From Oopsacas minuta (Eukaryota; Porifera; Hexactinellida; Lyssacinosida; Leucopsacidae), in assembly GCA_024704765.1 (NCBI GenBank), contig JAKMXF010000341.1, positions 62,001-126,000 of the forward strand: a stretch of DNA of 64,000 bases, read 5' to 3'. Each line of letters starts with the position of its first letter. The stretch's first letter is position 1. Shown piece after piece: positions 1 to 10,800 of the stretch. Below the pieces are notes generated by a model. It was not told the DNA's origin and searched no databases. It saw only the letters and a program-made list of their open reading frames with translations. The position numbers and the translations under genes are program-made.

Positions 1-1107
1 AACGATCTCAAATACTTAGTCTTAAGGTTCTAATACTTCTGAGCGAAGAACTGATGTCCATTAATGGAATTTACGTAGTTCTAGTATAGTATCTCTTCAC
101 TGTATTGAAATTAGACTCATATGAGTCATATCATGACATTAGCATTACCATTATCATGGAATCCTTTTCATCATTTATATACTTTCGATTGGCATTGCAC
201 ACCTACGATCCTCCTATCCACGAACGAAACTGACAGGTTATCTTGAGGACTGTGAATAAGGTTGTTAGCAGCCAAAATTCTACTAAAAGACTTTGAAGAG
301 ATACTAACTAGCAATATATATATTTGCTAGTAACCATCAGTAACAAAAAGGGTGCAGATTTCTTCAAATATTTACGATTGGGGATAAGAAAAGATATCCA
401 GCAATGTCAAAATTAGAACCTAAAACCGATTACCCCTGACTAGTCGTTGAAACGAAATTTTGCTTCACTGGAATTTAACCAATTTTTTGTGTCACTCGGA
501 CACGTACGGACCGGACGTCTCTTATCATCCATGCGGACCATGCCATTAGTGCATCTCTCTATCCTGCACCAGAATCGTCAAGTTTATATACATAATTTGG
601 TACTATTCTAATACCGAACCTTGCATGAATTCCATTGCAAATACTACGTAAACTTGCTGCTATATTCGAGGAAGTATTTCCAATACGAAATATAGAGCAA
701 AGTGTAGAGTAGTGGTCGAGCGGTTATATGGTATTGTAGTATACCAAATTGTACACTCAATTGGAACTATGGAAATCATTTCGGAGTATTTTCCTATTTT
801 TATCATTCGTGCACTGGCACGATGTGCTGAGTGCTCCTAAACAACCGCGGATGTTGTGTAGGTGTCTCAAGTCCTTGCAAATTGTTAATGTGTGCTATAT
901 AGCTTATCTAATAATTTATATAACTAATGCTATATAATTTTTTATCATGGCCACACTCAAATCGATTACTATATTCAAGTTCGTTCATATTGATCACATT
1001 CGGTCCATTTGGCAATGGTACCAAATTATTTATCAATAAATGAAACATAGCTATACACATGTATGTACACTTTTATTTTAGCATTATTGAATTACTGAAT
1101 CACTTGT
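1..1107. other. 5' flank without a recognisable gene
   Basis: No convincing coding sequence. Positions 425-470 hold a short reverse-strand piece related to one end of the DR1 dispersed repeat (the 'cccctgactagtcgttgaaa' segment resembles 20552-20572). A pyrimidine-rich stretch ending in AG at 1071-1081, 27 bases before the ATG at 1108, looks like a 3' splice site, so the next gene may have a 5'UTR intron whose donor I cannot place. Confidence 0.5.
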
Positions 1108-4100
1108 ATGACTAACCTAGACCTTTCCGCTGTGTTCGGGTTAGATCAGCTGGATTTACAGCAAGATAAAGCCCGTGCAGATGAAGAGAAAGCTAGAGAG
1201 GTAGAATTGAAAGAATTTCTAGCCAGAGAACTGCCAGAAGATCTCCTGGATGATTTCTCTGAATCCTCCTCAGAAGCATCAGAAATAAAAGAGGACTCTA
1301 CCTCCCAAGATGTGGGTGTTCCCACACAGAATTTTAAGGTGGAGGGTATCACCAGGAGTGCTCCTCCTAGACAGCAACCCGATTCACAAGCATGTTTGTT
1401 AGATGAACAGTTCTTCCATTCTAACCAGGTGCTAGTAGCTTCTACGCCCTCTGGAGCTAAAGAAGGATGGGCACCAGAGCAACCCTTATCTCCCCTAACA
1501 GTCTCTAAGGAAACCTCTCCTGTACAGAAGCAATTAATATCTATCTCACCACTTCAGGGTGGTGGAGAGGACGAGGAGTTGCTGGGTCTTAGAATCCTTA
1601 ATGAAGCTCGTTGTAATGAGATCAGGACATTACAGGAGCAGATACAACACATGAATACAGAGTACAGACAACAGGTATGTCAGCTTTCTGAACAGCTGAC
1701 AGAGCAGAGAGAGATTGTCTCCCAGGCTAACTTAAAACTTGAGGAGGTACAGCGTGACACACGCCAGTCACACTCCCACTTGTCCCAGCTGGAACAGAAA
1801 CTCATAGAGACAGAGAGGAATAGAGAATCTCTTAGAGATGAGAATATAAAAATGAGTAATGAGTTACATTCCGCACTGCTACATCTTGACAACTGTAAGT
1901 CTCAGCTGGAGACCCTCTGTCGAACTGACGTCATAGACCGTCTCAGAGAGCAACACATACATCTGATACAAGAGAGCGATAGTGATCATATGCTGGAGCT
2001 GAGGGGGGTGAGAGAGGAGACGGAAGCTCTCACCTCCTCCTATCAGGATACCATCCGACGTATGGAAGAGGAGTTCACCAAACAGAAAGATACTTATCTG
2101 AGGGAGATAGGGCGACTGGAACAGGACTTGAAGAATAGCGAGGGGTTGGTGGATAGGTTGAGGGAGGACCTGGATGGGAACGAGCTGGTGAAACGAGTTG
2201 ATCAGTTGGAGAGAGAACTATCTGTGAGTAGGACACAGGAAGGAGATAGACAAGATGATAACAAACAACTGGAGTTAATGTTGGAGTCGTTACGTACCCG
2301 TTGTAGTGAGGCCGAGATTCAAAAGGAGCGAGTAGTGAGAGAAATGAATACTGTTACCCAGGAGCTGACTGATAAGCTCAGTGAGGCAGAGATAGAAAGG
2401 AAGGAAGGGTTAGAACAATGTAGAGCTGCTTGTCTACAATTACATGAAGAGAGCTGTAATCGTTTGAGAGAGAAATCTACTCAAGAAGAAATATTAAAGA
2501 GAGAAACTCATGAGAGAGAAGTTAAGGGATTAACTGAAGAAATTACACAGCTGAATGAACAGCTGGCCAACAAAGAGGGATCTGTATCTCTTCAGGAACA
2601 GCTGACACTCAAGGAAATACATGAGAGAGAAGTGAGTAGATTATCCCAAGAGATTACACACCTGAGCCAACAGCTGGTCAACAAGGAGGGATCTATATCT
2701 GTCCAGGAACAGTTGAGACTCAAGGAAATACATGAGAGAGAAGTGAGTAGATTATCCCAAGAGAATATACACCTGAACCAACAGCTGGTCAACAAGGAGG
2801 GATCAGTATCTCTTCAGGAACAGCTGACACTGAAGGAAGTGCACGAGAGAGAAGTGAATAGATTATCCCAAGAGATTACACACCTGAACCAACAGCTGGT
2901 CAACAAGGAGGGATCTGTATCTGTTCAGGAACAGTTGACACTCAAGGAAATACATGAGAGAGAAGTGAGTAGATTATCCCATGAGATTACACACCTGAAA
3001 CAACAGCTGGCCAACAAGGAGGGATCTGCATCTTTTCAGGAACAGCTGACACTGAAGGAAATGCACGAGAGAGAAGTGAATAGATTATCCCATGAGATTA
3101 AACAGCTGAATGAACAGCTGGCCAACAAGGAGGGATCTGTATCTCTTCAGGAACAGCTTACGCTCAAGGAAATATATGAGAGAGAAGTGAATAGATTATC
3201 CCATGAGATTACACAGCTGAATGAACAGCTGGTCAACAAGGAGGGATCTATATCTCTTCAGGAACAGTTGACACTCAAGGAAATACATGAGAGAGAAGTG
3301 ACTAGATTATCCCATGAGATTACACACCTGAAACAACAGCTGGCCAACAAGGAGGGATCTGTATCTCCTCAGGAACAGCTTACACTCAAGGAAATATATG
3401 AGAGAGAAGTGAGTAGATTATCCCAAGAGATTACACACCTGAACCAACAGCTGGTCAACAAGGAGGGATCTGTATCTCTTCAGGAACAGCTGACACTGAA
3501 GGAAGTGCACGAGAGAGAAGTGAATAGATTATCCCAAGAGATTACACAGCTGAATGAACAGCTGGCCAACAAGGAGGGATCTGTATCTCTTCAGGAACAG
3601 TTGACACTGAAGGAAATGCACGAGAGAGAAGTGATTAGATTATCCGATGAGATTACACAACTGAAACAACAGCTGGCCAACAAGGAGGGATCTGTGTATT
3701 CTAAGTTCTCTGAAGCAATATCACGGCAAGAGAGGGACATACGCACTCTCTCAGAGGAGAGGAATGAGCTCTATAATTATACAATAGAGACCGTACATAG
3801 CTCATTTCGAGAAGCTCTAAACTCTCCAGATCTCTGTGAGGTAGTCCCAGGGCAGTTTGACCTTCCTCTATTCAAGTACTACCCCTCTCCACACGGGGAC
3901 CCAGTCACAGAGTTCTCCTCCGTCCTGTTAGAATACATGAGGGATACACTCTTGTCAGTGCTAAGACCTGTCTGTGTAGAGAAGAAGATAGCAGAGCTAG
4001 CAGGGAGCAGGGACAGTGATCTCAAAATACAGCATGCGGTGAGTCTAGCTCTAGAACATGCCAAGAGACAATACATGAAATCATTCTCTGAGCTTAAAGG

Positions 4101-4632
4101 CTCATTAACAGCTAAGTACACAGACAAGATTGCAGATATGAGTGAGGGGTGGGAGCAGGAACGTGACACCCTTAATGATAAACTAGAAAAGAGCAGAGAG
4201 TCTAGTCAGCACCTGAAGAGGAGATTACAGGAGAGGGAGCAATCAGCTGTGAACGATAAAAGGAAGCAGACAGAACAGCTGACTCTACTCCAACAACAGT
4301 TATCTCATACGGAAATGTTACACAGGAAATCTGTACAGGAAATATCTCAAAAGTTCGCTAGATCTGTCACACAACGCAAAGACGAGGCCTGTCAAACTGA
4401 CAGCTCTGACAAGCGATACAGAGAATTATTTGAACGTTTATTAACAGACTTACGTGATGAAACAGAAGCTGTGGTCAATAAAAAACTGTCTATCATTGAG
4501 GAAGCTCGTAGACAGGATAATATGAATGCTAAGAGACTGCTGGATAGCAATGAACAGTTCCTGACGAGATGTAGACAGGTGATAAACTCGGGGAAGAGAG
4601 GTACTATTCAAGATTTCCACAGTTCTATTTAG
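1108..4632 (+). CDS. Long coiled-coil centrosomal protein, CEP152/Asterless-like, with a 37-residue repeat array
   Basis: A 1174-residue single-exon protein. The N-terminus has an acidic Leu/Asp motif (LPEDLLDD followed by Ser/Glu, residues 42-60). This resembles the extreme N-terminus of CEP152, the part that in vertebrates binds the polo-box region of PLK4. Residues about 150-950 are almost continuous coiled coil (Glu/Gln/Leu/Lys/Arg). Residues 492-861 are ten near-identical 37-residue repeats, preceded by one degenerate copy. The C-terminal 310 residues are non-repetitive, with further coiled coil and a DEACQTD motif near residue 1094. By homology it would be a centriole scaffold recruiting PLK4. 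The CEP152 call rests on the N-terminus and general architecture only; another centrosomal or ciliary coiled-coil protein is possible. AATAAA lies at 4785-4790. Confidence 0.55.
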   Translation: MTNLDLSAVFGLDQLDLQQDKARADEEKAREVELKEFLARELPEDLLDDFSESSSEASEIKEDSTSQDVGVPTQNFKVEGITRSAPPRQQPDSQACLLDEQFFHSNQVLVASTPSGAKEGWAPEQPLSPLTVSKETSPVQKQLISISPLQGGGEDEELLGLRILNEARCNEIRTLQEQIQHMNTEYRQQVCQLSEQLTEQREIVSQANLKLEEVQRDTRQSHSHLSQLEQKLIETERNRESLRDENIKMSNELHSALLHLDNCKSQLETLCRTDVIDRLREQHIHLIQESDSDHMLELRGVREETEALTSSYQDTIRRMEEEFTKQKDTYLREIGRLEQDLKNSEGLVDRLREDLDGNELVKRVDQLERELSVSRTQEGDRQDDNKQLELMLESLRTRCSEAEIQKERVVREMNTVTQELTDKLSEAEIERKEGLEQCRAACLQLHEESCNRLREKSTQEEILKRETHEREVKGLTEEITQLNEQLANKEGSVSLQEQLTLKEIHEREVSRLSQEITHLSQQLVNKEGSISVQEQLRLKEIHEREVSRLSQENIHLNQQLVNKEGSVSLQEQLTLKEVHEREVNRLSQEITHLNQQLVNKEGSVSVQEQLTLKEIHEREVSRLSHEITHLKQQLANKEGSASFQEQLTLKEMHEREVNRLSHEIKQLNEQLANKEGSVSLQEQLTLKEIYEREVNRLSHEITQLNEQLVNKEGSISLQEQLTLKEIHEREVTRLSHEITHLKQQLANKEGSVSPQEQLTLKEIYEREVSRLSQEITHLNQQLVNKEGSVSLQEQLTLKEVHEREVNRLSQEITQLNEQLANKEGSVSLQEQLTLKEMHEREVIRLSDEITQLKQQLANKEGSVYSKFSEAISRQERDIRTLSEERNELYNYTIETVHSSFREALNSPDLCEVVPGQFDLPLFKYYPSPHGDPVTEFSSVLLEYMRDTLLSVLRPVCVEKKIAELAGSRDSDLKIQHAVSLALEHAKRQYMKSFSELKGSLTAKYTDKIADMSEGWEQERDTLNDKLEKSRESSQHLKRRLQEREQSAVNDKRKQTEQLTLLQQQLSHTEMLHRKSVQEISQKFARSVTQRKDEACQTDSSDKRYRELFERLLTDLRDETEAVVNKKLSIIEEARRQDNMNAKRLLDSNEQFLTRCRQVINSGKRGTIQDFHSSI
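2470..3690 (+). repeat. Tandem array of 111-bp (37-residue) coding repeats
   Basis: Ten units begin every 111 bases at 2581, 2692, 2803, 2914, 3025, 3136, 3247, 3358, 3469 and 3580. A diverged eleventh copy precedes them at 2470-2580. Each unit encodes a helix with QEQLTLKE, HEREV.RLS and QQL.NKEG motifs. Between-copy differences are mostly single substitutions (H/Y, S/N, Q/H, V/A), as expected of recent unequal exchange. Confidence 0.97.
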
Positions 4633-5649
4633 TGTGTTACAATTGTACTCATATCTCTTAGTTTCATTTATTAATAACTAATTACGCGTACTTTAATTTT
4701 ACATAAACTGCACTGATAACACACATCAAAGTATTTGTTCATCTAAATTATTCGGATATGTACGAGTAATACAATTACAAAGAGAATAAACAGAAATCCC
4801 TCCAACTGTAATTGTATTTTTGATCAAAACTGGTCTTTTAACCGAATACTGCCGGGAAAATGTGTGATTTTATGACGTCAAAAGGGTGCTAAATCTCGTT
4901 TTTGGTGCGGGAATCGGTTAAAACGAAGAGGTAAAAGTGTTCCTTTTCATTACGAATGTAACAATTCAGCCGTAATCGGTTAAGTTCATCTAATCTAAAT
5001 CACTATTAGGTTGCAACATGTTCATTAATGTAGGTACAACATTAAAGTATTATTTTTTGTGGCGCTATCGCCCACATGCTGTCTGGCATAATCAAGAGAA
5101 ATTATTAATGTCTAGTACTACTCTAGTAAATCAAGACAACAATTATATAACATACTACAATATCAAACTTTCACTAGAGTGATAGGTACACTTTTTGGAT
5201 CGGATTATCGATTTGGCGTCTTTTAATATGTTTAGTTGTATTCCAGGGTTTGGAAGTTTCATAGAATTATTACTATTGCATGCAGAGCTGAGAACTTTTG
5301 AATATCTAATTTTGGGGATTACCCTCTTTATACCAATTGAATTAAAATACGTATGTAAACCCACCAAGGAAAGAATACGGTACGGATCTACACAATCTAT
5401 TTTTCGAATATAAAACACTTGCGGAAGAAGCCCCAAAAAGCGTGAGGCTCCCGCCAAAATGATGTAAGTTTATAACTCTATTGTTGTAAAGTATGAATAT
5501 CTTTTCATTATTTCACGAGAACGATCGGAGTAATTTCAACAAAAAAGGTAAAGATATATCATATTTGAAATTACAATAGAATATAAGTTAAAGCGAGAAG
5601 TTTAGACTTAAAATATATATTTATTATAAATTCAGATAACATCTAAGAA
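4633..5649. other. Intergenic region with a probable TTC36 5'UTR intron
   Basis: A likely intron of 172 bp (GTAAGT donor at 5464, AG at 5634-5635) lies just upstream of the TTC36 ATG; it would sit in the 5'UTR because splicing leaves a stop before the ATG. Short taaccgaatac/cggtta words near 4840-4985 recur at 13398 and 15000. Nothing else is recognisable. Confidence 0.45.
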
Positions 5650-6216
5650 ATGGAACAAAACCATTTTCATCCCAGTAAGCAATCTGATGAGTTAGTCTTG
5701 AATGCTCTCTTCAACCCAGAGACCCCTCTAGACCCTCCTTCACCCTCAGGAGCATCAGAAGAGGAGACAGTATGCCCAGTATCGTCACCAGAAGTTGTTA
5801 AAGCTAAAGCCTTAGAGCTTGAGGCAGTGACAGCAGCGGAACAGGGAGAACTGGATAAATCTCTACAGCTAATTAACCTGTCCATTGATTTAACTCCTGA
5901 TCCAGCTTCCCTATACAATAACAGAGCTCAGATATACAGACTGATGGGCCGTACACAAGATGCACTGTCTGACCTGGATACTGCTATAGATCTGTCCGGG
6001 GGTGTGGGTAAAAGTGCGGTAATGGCATACACACAAAGAGGTCTCCTCTTGAAGTTACAGGGAGATGACGATAAAGCATGGAACGACTTTAAAAAGGCTG
6101 CAGACCTGGGGGGAGTATTCGCTAAGTCTATTTTAGTTCAGACTAATCCAATGGCTGCTCTGTGTAATCGCATGCTAAAGGAAGCAGTAGGGAACTTATA
6201 TTCAGATAGTAAATAG
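5650..6216 (+). CDS. TTC36: Tetratricopeptide repeat protein 36 (TTC36)
   Basis: A 188-residue single-exon protein, almost the length of human TTC36 (189). Hallmarks of the family are all present: an N-terminal LFNPETPLD segment, KALELE, AAEQGELDKSL, the TPR core YNNRAQIYRLMG and DALSDLDTAIDLSGG, then QRGLLLKLQGDDDKAWNDF and the C-terminal NPMAALCNRML. Three TPR units cover about residues 50-160. TTC36 is a small TPR adaptor linked to HSP70 binding and, in vertebrates, to tyrosine catabolism in liver and kidney; its role in early animals is unknown. A 5'UTR intron is likely (5464-5635). Confidence 0.96.
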   Translation: MEQNHFHPSKQSDELVLNALFNPETPLDPPSPSGASEEETVCPVSSPEVVKAKALELEAVTAAEQGELDKSLQLINLSIDLTPDPASLYNNRAQIYRLMGRTQDALSDLDTAIDLSGGVGKSAVMAYTQRGLLLKLQGDDDKAWNDFKKAADLGGVFAKSILVQTNPMAALCNRMLKEAVGNLYSDSK

Positions 6217-7839
6217 TATACTCGTTCAATCCTGCAAGTAAAGCTATAAACATTATATTACTTATCTCATGTAGTTTGTATGAAGCTCGTTTGGAGAGTA
6301 AGCACTTTCACTATATGTTTGTGATACACACAGTCAAAGCAATACTTCTCTCAACCATGTTAGAAGGTCTCCTAAGTACCCCACAATACGCAATAGACTC
6401 TAAAGTGATGTGAAATTGTATTCAAGCAACATTTATCTGGAATAGTAAGATTGATGATGGCCTTGTGGAAGGATACGAACGAGCAGGGATTATACTATAT
6501 GTAGTTACTATTTTAGCAAAATGTTACCCATTTGAAATTAGAATATGAATGTTGCATGCAGCCTTCCAGAGGGGACTACCTCTCCCCGAATAGCCAAATT
6601 TTAGTTCCAATAGAGATACAATACAATTTATACTTACATAATGTATGCATGATGAACTGCGTACTATAATTGTCTTTACAGTAAAGATAATAATATTTAC
6701 ATTTCTATTATGGAAAACTATATATGTTAAGCAACTGAAATATTCAAAATATTTTCCACCACCTTCACAACACAATTCGCTACTCGCTACGCATGTTCAT
6801 ATCTGATCAGAAATTGACTTTATGAATTAGAATTAACGACATTTTTCTGGAAGGCACTAAGCGCAAGCAAGCGAATATTTAGGTTATTTAATTTTCTACT
6901 TTACCATATATGTATGTAACAATTTTTTCAGAACATAAAAATAATCAACTTCTAGTTATACAAATCTATTCAGGCTTGTTTACTTTCAATATTTCTATTT
7001 CTAGTGCACACTACTACACATAGATGTTAAGGATATTTATAGCAAAACAACATAATAATCTATTCGCAGTATGTATGACTGCGAATAGACATATACAGAG
7101 CTATACAAATGATTACATAAACATTCTATTTACGCTGTGACTAGCGTATATTTATGAATTTATCATATCACCTTATCTACATGATTTTGCACTGATAAGA
7201 ATGTTATTCGGAGTGAGAGAGATTGAGTAGAGCGTTTTCTTACCTGTTCTACGAGTATTATTGTAGTTATGGAATTTGATTGAGAAAGCAATAAAATCTA
7301 CTCACTATAGTAATAGTTAATTAAACCACTAAGCTAAACAAACCTTAAAGAGATAACTAGCATGAAAGAGCTAGAGGGTGATTATACTTAGCCCCACATT
7401 ATTTACTCAGTTTATTTGCAGGTGGGTCCAGTGTCCTCATCAGTTATGCTGTAGTATATGATGGACTCGGTTAATTTACTCTTGTCCATGCAAGTGGTCT
7501 AGATATCCTGAATTTTTGAATAATCTGGGCTGTGAATGTATCTAATCCGTTTGTGGAAAAATAATCGTTCAGCCCGTAGTATGAAGTTTGCCGTGATTTA
7601 TTGTTGTTTTTATGAATATAAAGTAACAAATTATCCAAATTTCAAAATATACGTACAGGCTTGCTCTAGACGGCTACCCAGGGGTAACTAAGTACGCTGA
7701 ATCCAATATATCTATATTAAAATACTCAAAGGGTAATATTACTGCATTTTATGGACAATCCCGTGATTTTCAGTAGTACAAATATACTGTTCTAATATCA
7801 TAATACCAAAAGTATTGACTAGATAACTGAGTGTATAAT
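6217..7839. other. Intergenic region with partial DR1 repeat
   Basis: No gene seen. Positions 7590-7715 carry the right half of the DR1 dispersed repeat in plus orientation (atgaatataaagtaa, then cgtacaggcttgctct and aagtacgctgaatcc). The STK36 ATG follows 125 bp later, so the repeat may lie in its promoter. Confidence 0.5.
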
Positions 7840-10800
7840 ATGAGACCATGTTCTAACAAGGTACAACGGGAATACAAAGGTTACCACGTGCTCCAGCAAG
7901 TAGGAGCTGGATCATTCGGACAGGTTTACAAGGGTCGCAAGAAATGCTCCAAGGAGATCGTAGCTCTAAAGTTCATGTCCAAACTGAACAGACATGAACA
8001 CGAACTGACTAACATCCGTAGAGAAATAGAGGTTATGCATACACTAGATCATCCTAATATAATCAGGATGCTGGATTGGCATGAGACAGAGGATGGGTTC
8101 TGTGTTGTAACAGAGCTAGCTCAAGGAGAGTTGTTCCAGGTCAGCCCACTCTCTATTGAGATAACTAAATTACATTATGTCAACATGGACCACTGATAAC
8201 TAATATTATACTGTGTACTAGAGTAATATAGAATACCATATTTAGAGTTACATGGCTCATCCGAATTTATGAAAGGGTTAACCATTATATCTAGCTGTAG
8301 TTAACCTTACTATGTTGGCGTTAGTTCAAATTATTGATACAAGGATTAGTTAGAATTTATTGATGGGCAATTTCGAATTCTAGATACATACTACATGCAT
8401 GCATTAGATCGATTGTTAGCATCACCGCATTATAATTAATTACATGTTTCTATAAATTCAGGTTTGAGGCAGATTAAAATTACTAAGTGTATAAGACATA
8501 AAAGTGTGAATTTCGATCCGTGTGATTGACTGATTATTATTGAACATATGCGCTATTGCAGTGTGATTCTACGAGTTGATAGTATATCCTAAATTTTCAA
8601 ATAATTAACAGCAATTTATTAGCATGATTACAATTACAATTACAATTACGATTACGATTATGATTACAATTATGATTATGATTAAGATTACAAGAAAATG
8701 TGTAATCGATTACTTTCGATTACAATTGTAATCGTAATCAGCTCCAACCCTGGCAATTTTGATATTTCTGAATTCATAAAATTGCAATACGTACTTATTA
8801 TAGAAAATTCAATAAAAGGAGCCTAGACTCCAATTACCTTGTTTACACCATTAGGGGACGAGGACCTGATCACCTGAATATTTAATTATTGTTATTGTCT
8901 TATGAAATGGTTCTTTGACTAACGTTAAATAATGCAAAAACTAATGACGCATTACCTGTTAAACTCTAATAATATCCGATTTTACTATATATACACTATT
9001 CTTTTTCCATTTGGTAGGTGCTGGAAGATGATAAGACGCTCAATGAAGCAGAGATACAGCGGATAGCAGTACAGCTGATACAAGCTCTATACTATCTACA
9101 CTCTCGTAAGATCCTTCATAGGGACATGAAGCCTCAGAATATTCTGCTATGTAGTGACGGAGTAGTTAAGCTTTGTGACTTCGGGTTTGCTAGAGCTATG
9201 AGCATGGAGACCATTATGCTAACCTCGATCAAAGGTAATAATATATTACCCAGTTGTGTAGTATTAACGGGTTGACTGAATTGGTCCGATTGGAACAAGT
9301 CCGACTAGAAAAGGTCCCTACGAATTTCCAATCCTGGAATAAGTCCGACCCGAGCCTTAAGAGACCTTAGCGACATAATAGTTGGTGGCTGACGTAAGCC
9401 GCCAGAATATGTATTTGGTTGCTATTAGCCACCATTATACTTCGATTTTGAGACTTGATATAATCTCTGTATAGAAGGGATATGTTGGTGGCTCTTAGAC
9501 CAACTAATCTGTTGAGCACTGGGCCTTAAACAACAATATGGGGATAGATTGGTCGCATATTCATAAAACGTCGTATCACATGGCCCCTAGCGGGCGTGTG
9601 ATTCACTGGCACAACAATTTAGGGTTTGAAAATCACTAGCCCCCCCCCCCCCCCATTGAAATCTTGGCAAACAACCGGTATATGAGCCTTGAGAGACTCG
9701 GGAACAATAAGAAAGGTTCCAGTCGGACATATTCAATTCAGACCTATTACAGTTTCCCCATAGGCACTCCCCTCTACATGTCTCCTGAGCTGGTGCAGGA
9801 GAGACCGTATGATTACACCTCAGACCTGTGGGCACTCGGATGTATTCTCTACGAGCTGTACGCAGGACAACCTCCATTCTACACAAACAGCATTGCTACG
9901 CTAGTTAAACTGGTGCTGAGAGGTCACATTAAATGGCCTAAAGGCATGAGTAAGGAGCTACGTACTTTCTTACAAGGTCTTCTGGAAAAAGAGATTTCTC
10001 GACGCTTGCAATGGCCGGACATACTATACCATCCTTTTCTAAAGAAACACATTGATTTTAATCGCATGATAGAGATTGGCAAGGAGGGACAGGAAGTAGC
10101 GAATCAGAGAGCACACATAGAGGTAACCAAGCAGAAGAACAAGGGGTGTAGACCTCCAAGTAGAGGCGATAAGTCACAAACTGCCCCTGCATGTGGCAAG
10201 TCACAATCCGGCCCAATCACCAACAAATCGTATTCCCATAGTATTAATACTGAGATTGAGGTTGTATTTGATAATGTACAAATAGAAAATAATAGAAATA
10301 CAACCAATGATGTATCAGCTACGACAGAAGATAAAAAGATTCATAATACACAAATTACAACTGATAAAACACGTATAGATACTCCCGTGATATCCAATGC
10401 TATTGAGCTAAGTACTAGTCCTGACAAATATACAAATGATCCATTTGTATGCCACGTTATAACTGAGTTAAGTTGTAATCTGGAGCAACCTCAATCTACA
10501 GTAGATTCGATCAAGAATTTGAAAATAAGTAAAGTTGCTTCTGTCAACAATGAAAGTAATTCTGAGAATATTCCATTAAATTCTGAAAAATCACATACAA
10601 CTGAAGATAATCACCGAAACTCTGAGAATAATATAGAACCAGTTACACCACCTGAATCAAAACAAATCAGTACAGTACATAATTCTAATGAAATAGAATC
10701 CACGTTAGAAATACCAATCTCTACTATAGAATGTAATGTTAAATCTAAGAAAATTGTCTCGACACCTGAGTCTAACAGCTCAAGTTCAGAGAAATTATCC

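Noticed and set aside
708-730. tRNA-like A-box (tggtcgagcgg)
   Set aside because: No B-box (GGTTCRANTCC) or acceptor-stem pairing in the following 90 bases.
749-937. 62-codon plus-strand ORF before the CEP152-like gene
   Set aside because: No ATG start, random composition, no link in phase to the downstream exon.
3879-4169. 96-codon minus-strand ORF
   Set aside because: Antisense shadow of the coiled-coil gene.
9664-9763. In-frame extension upstream of STK36 exon 3
   Set aside because: The kinase sequence continues exactly across the acceptor at 9762-9763 ([12 protein letters not shown]), so this part is intron.
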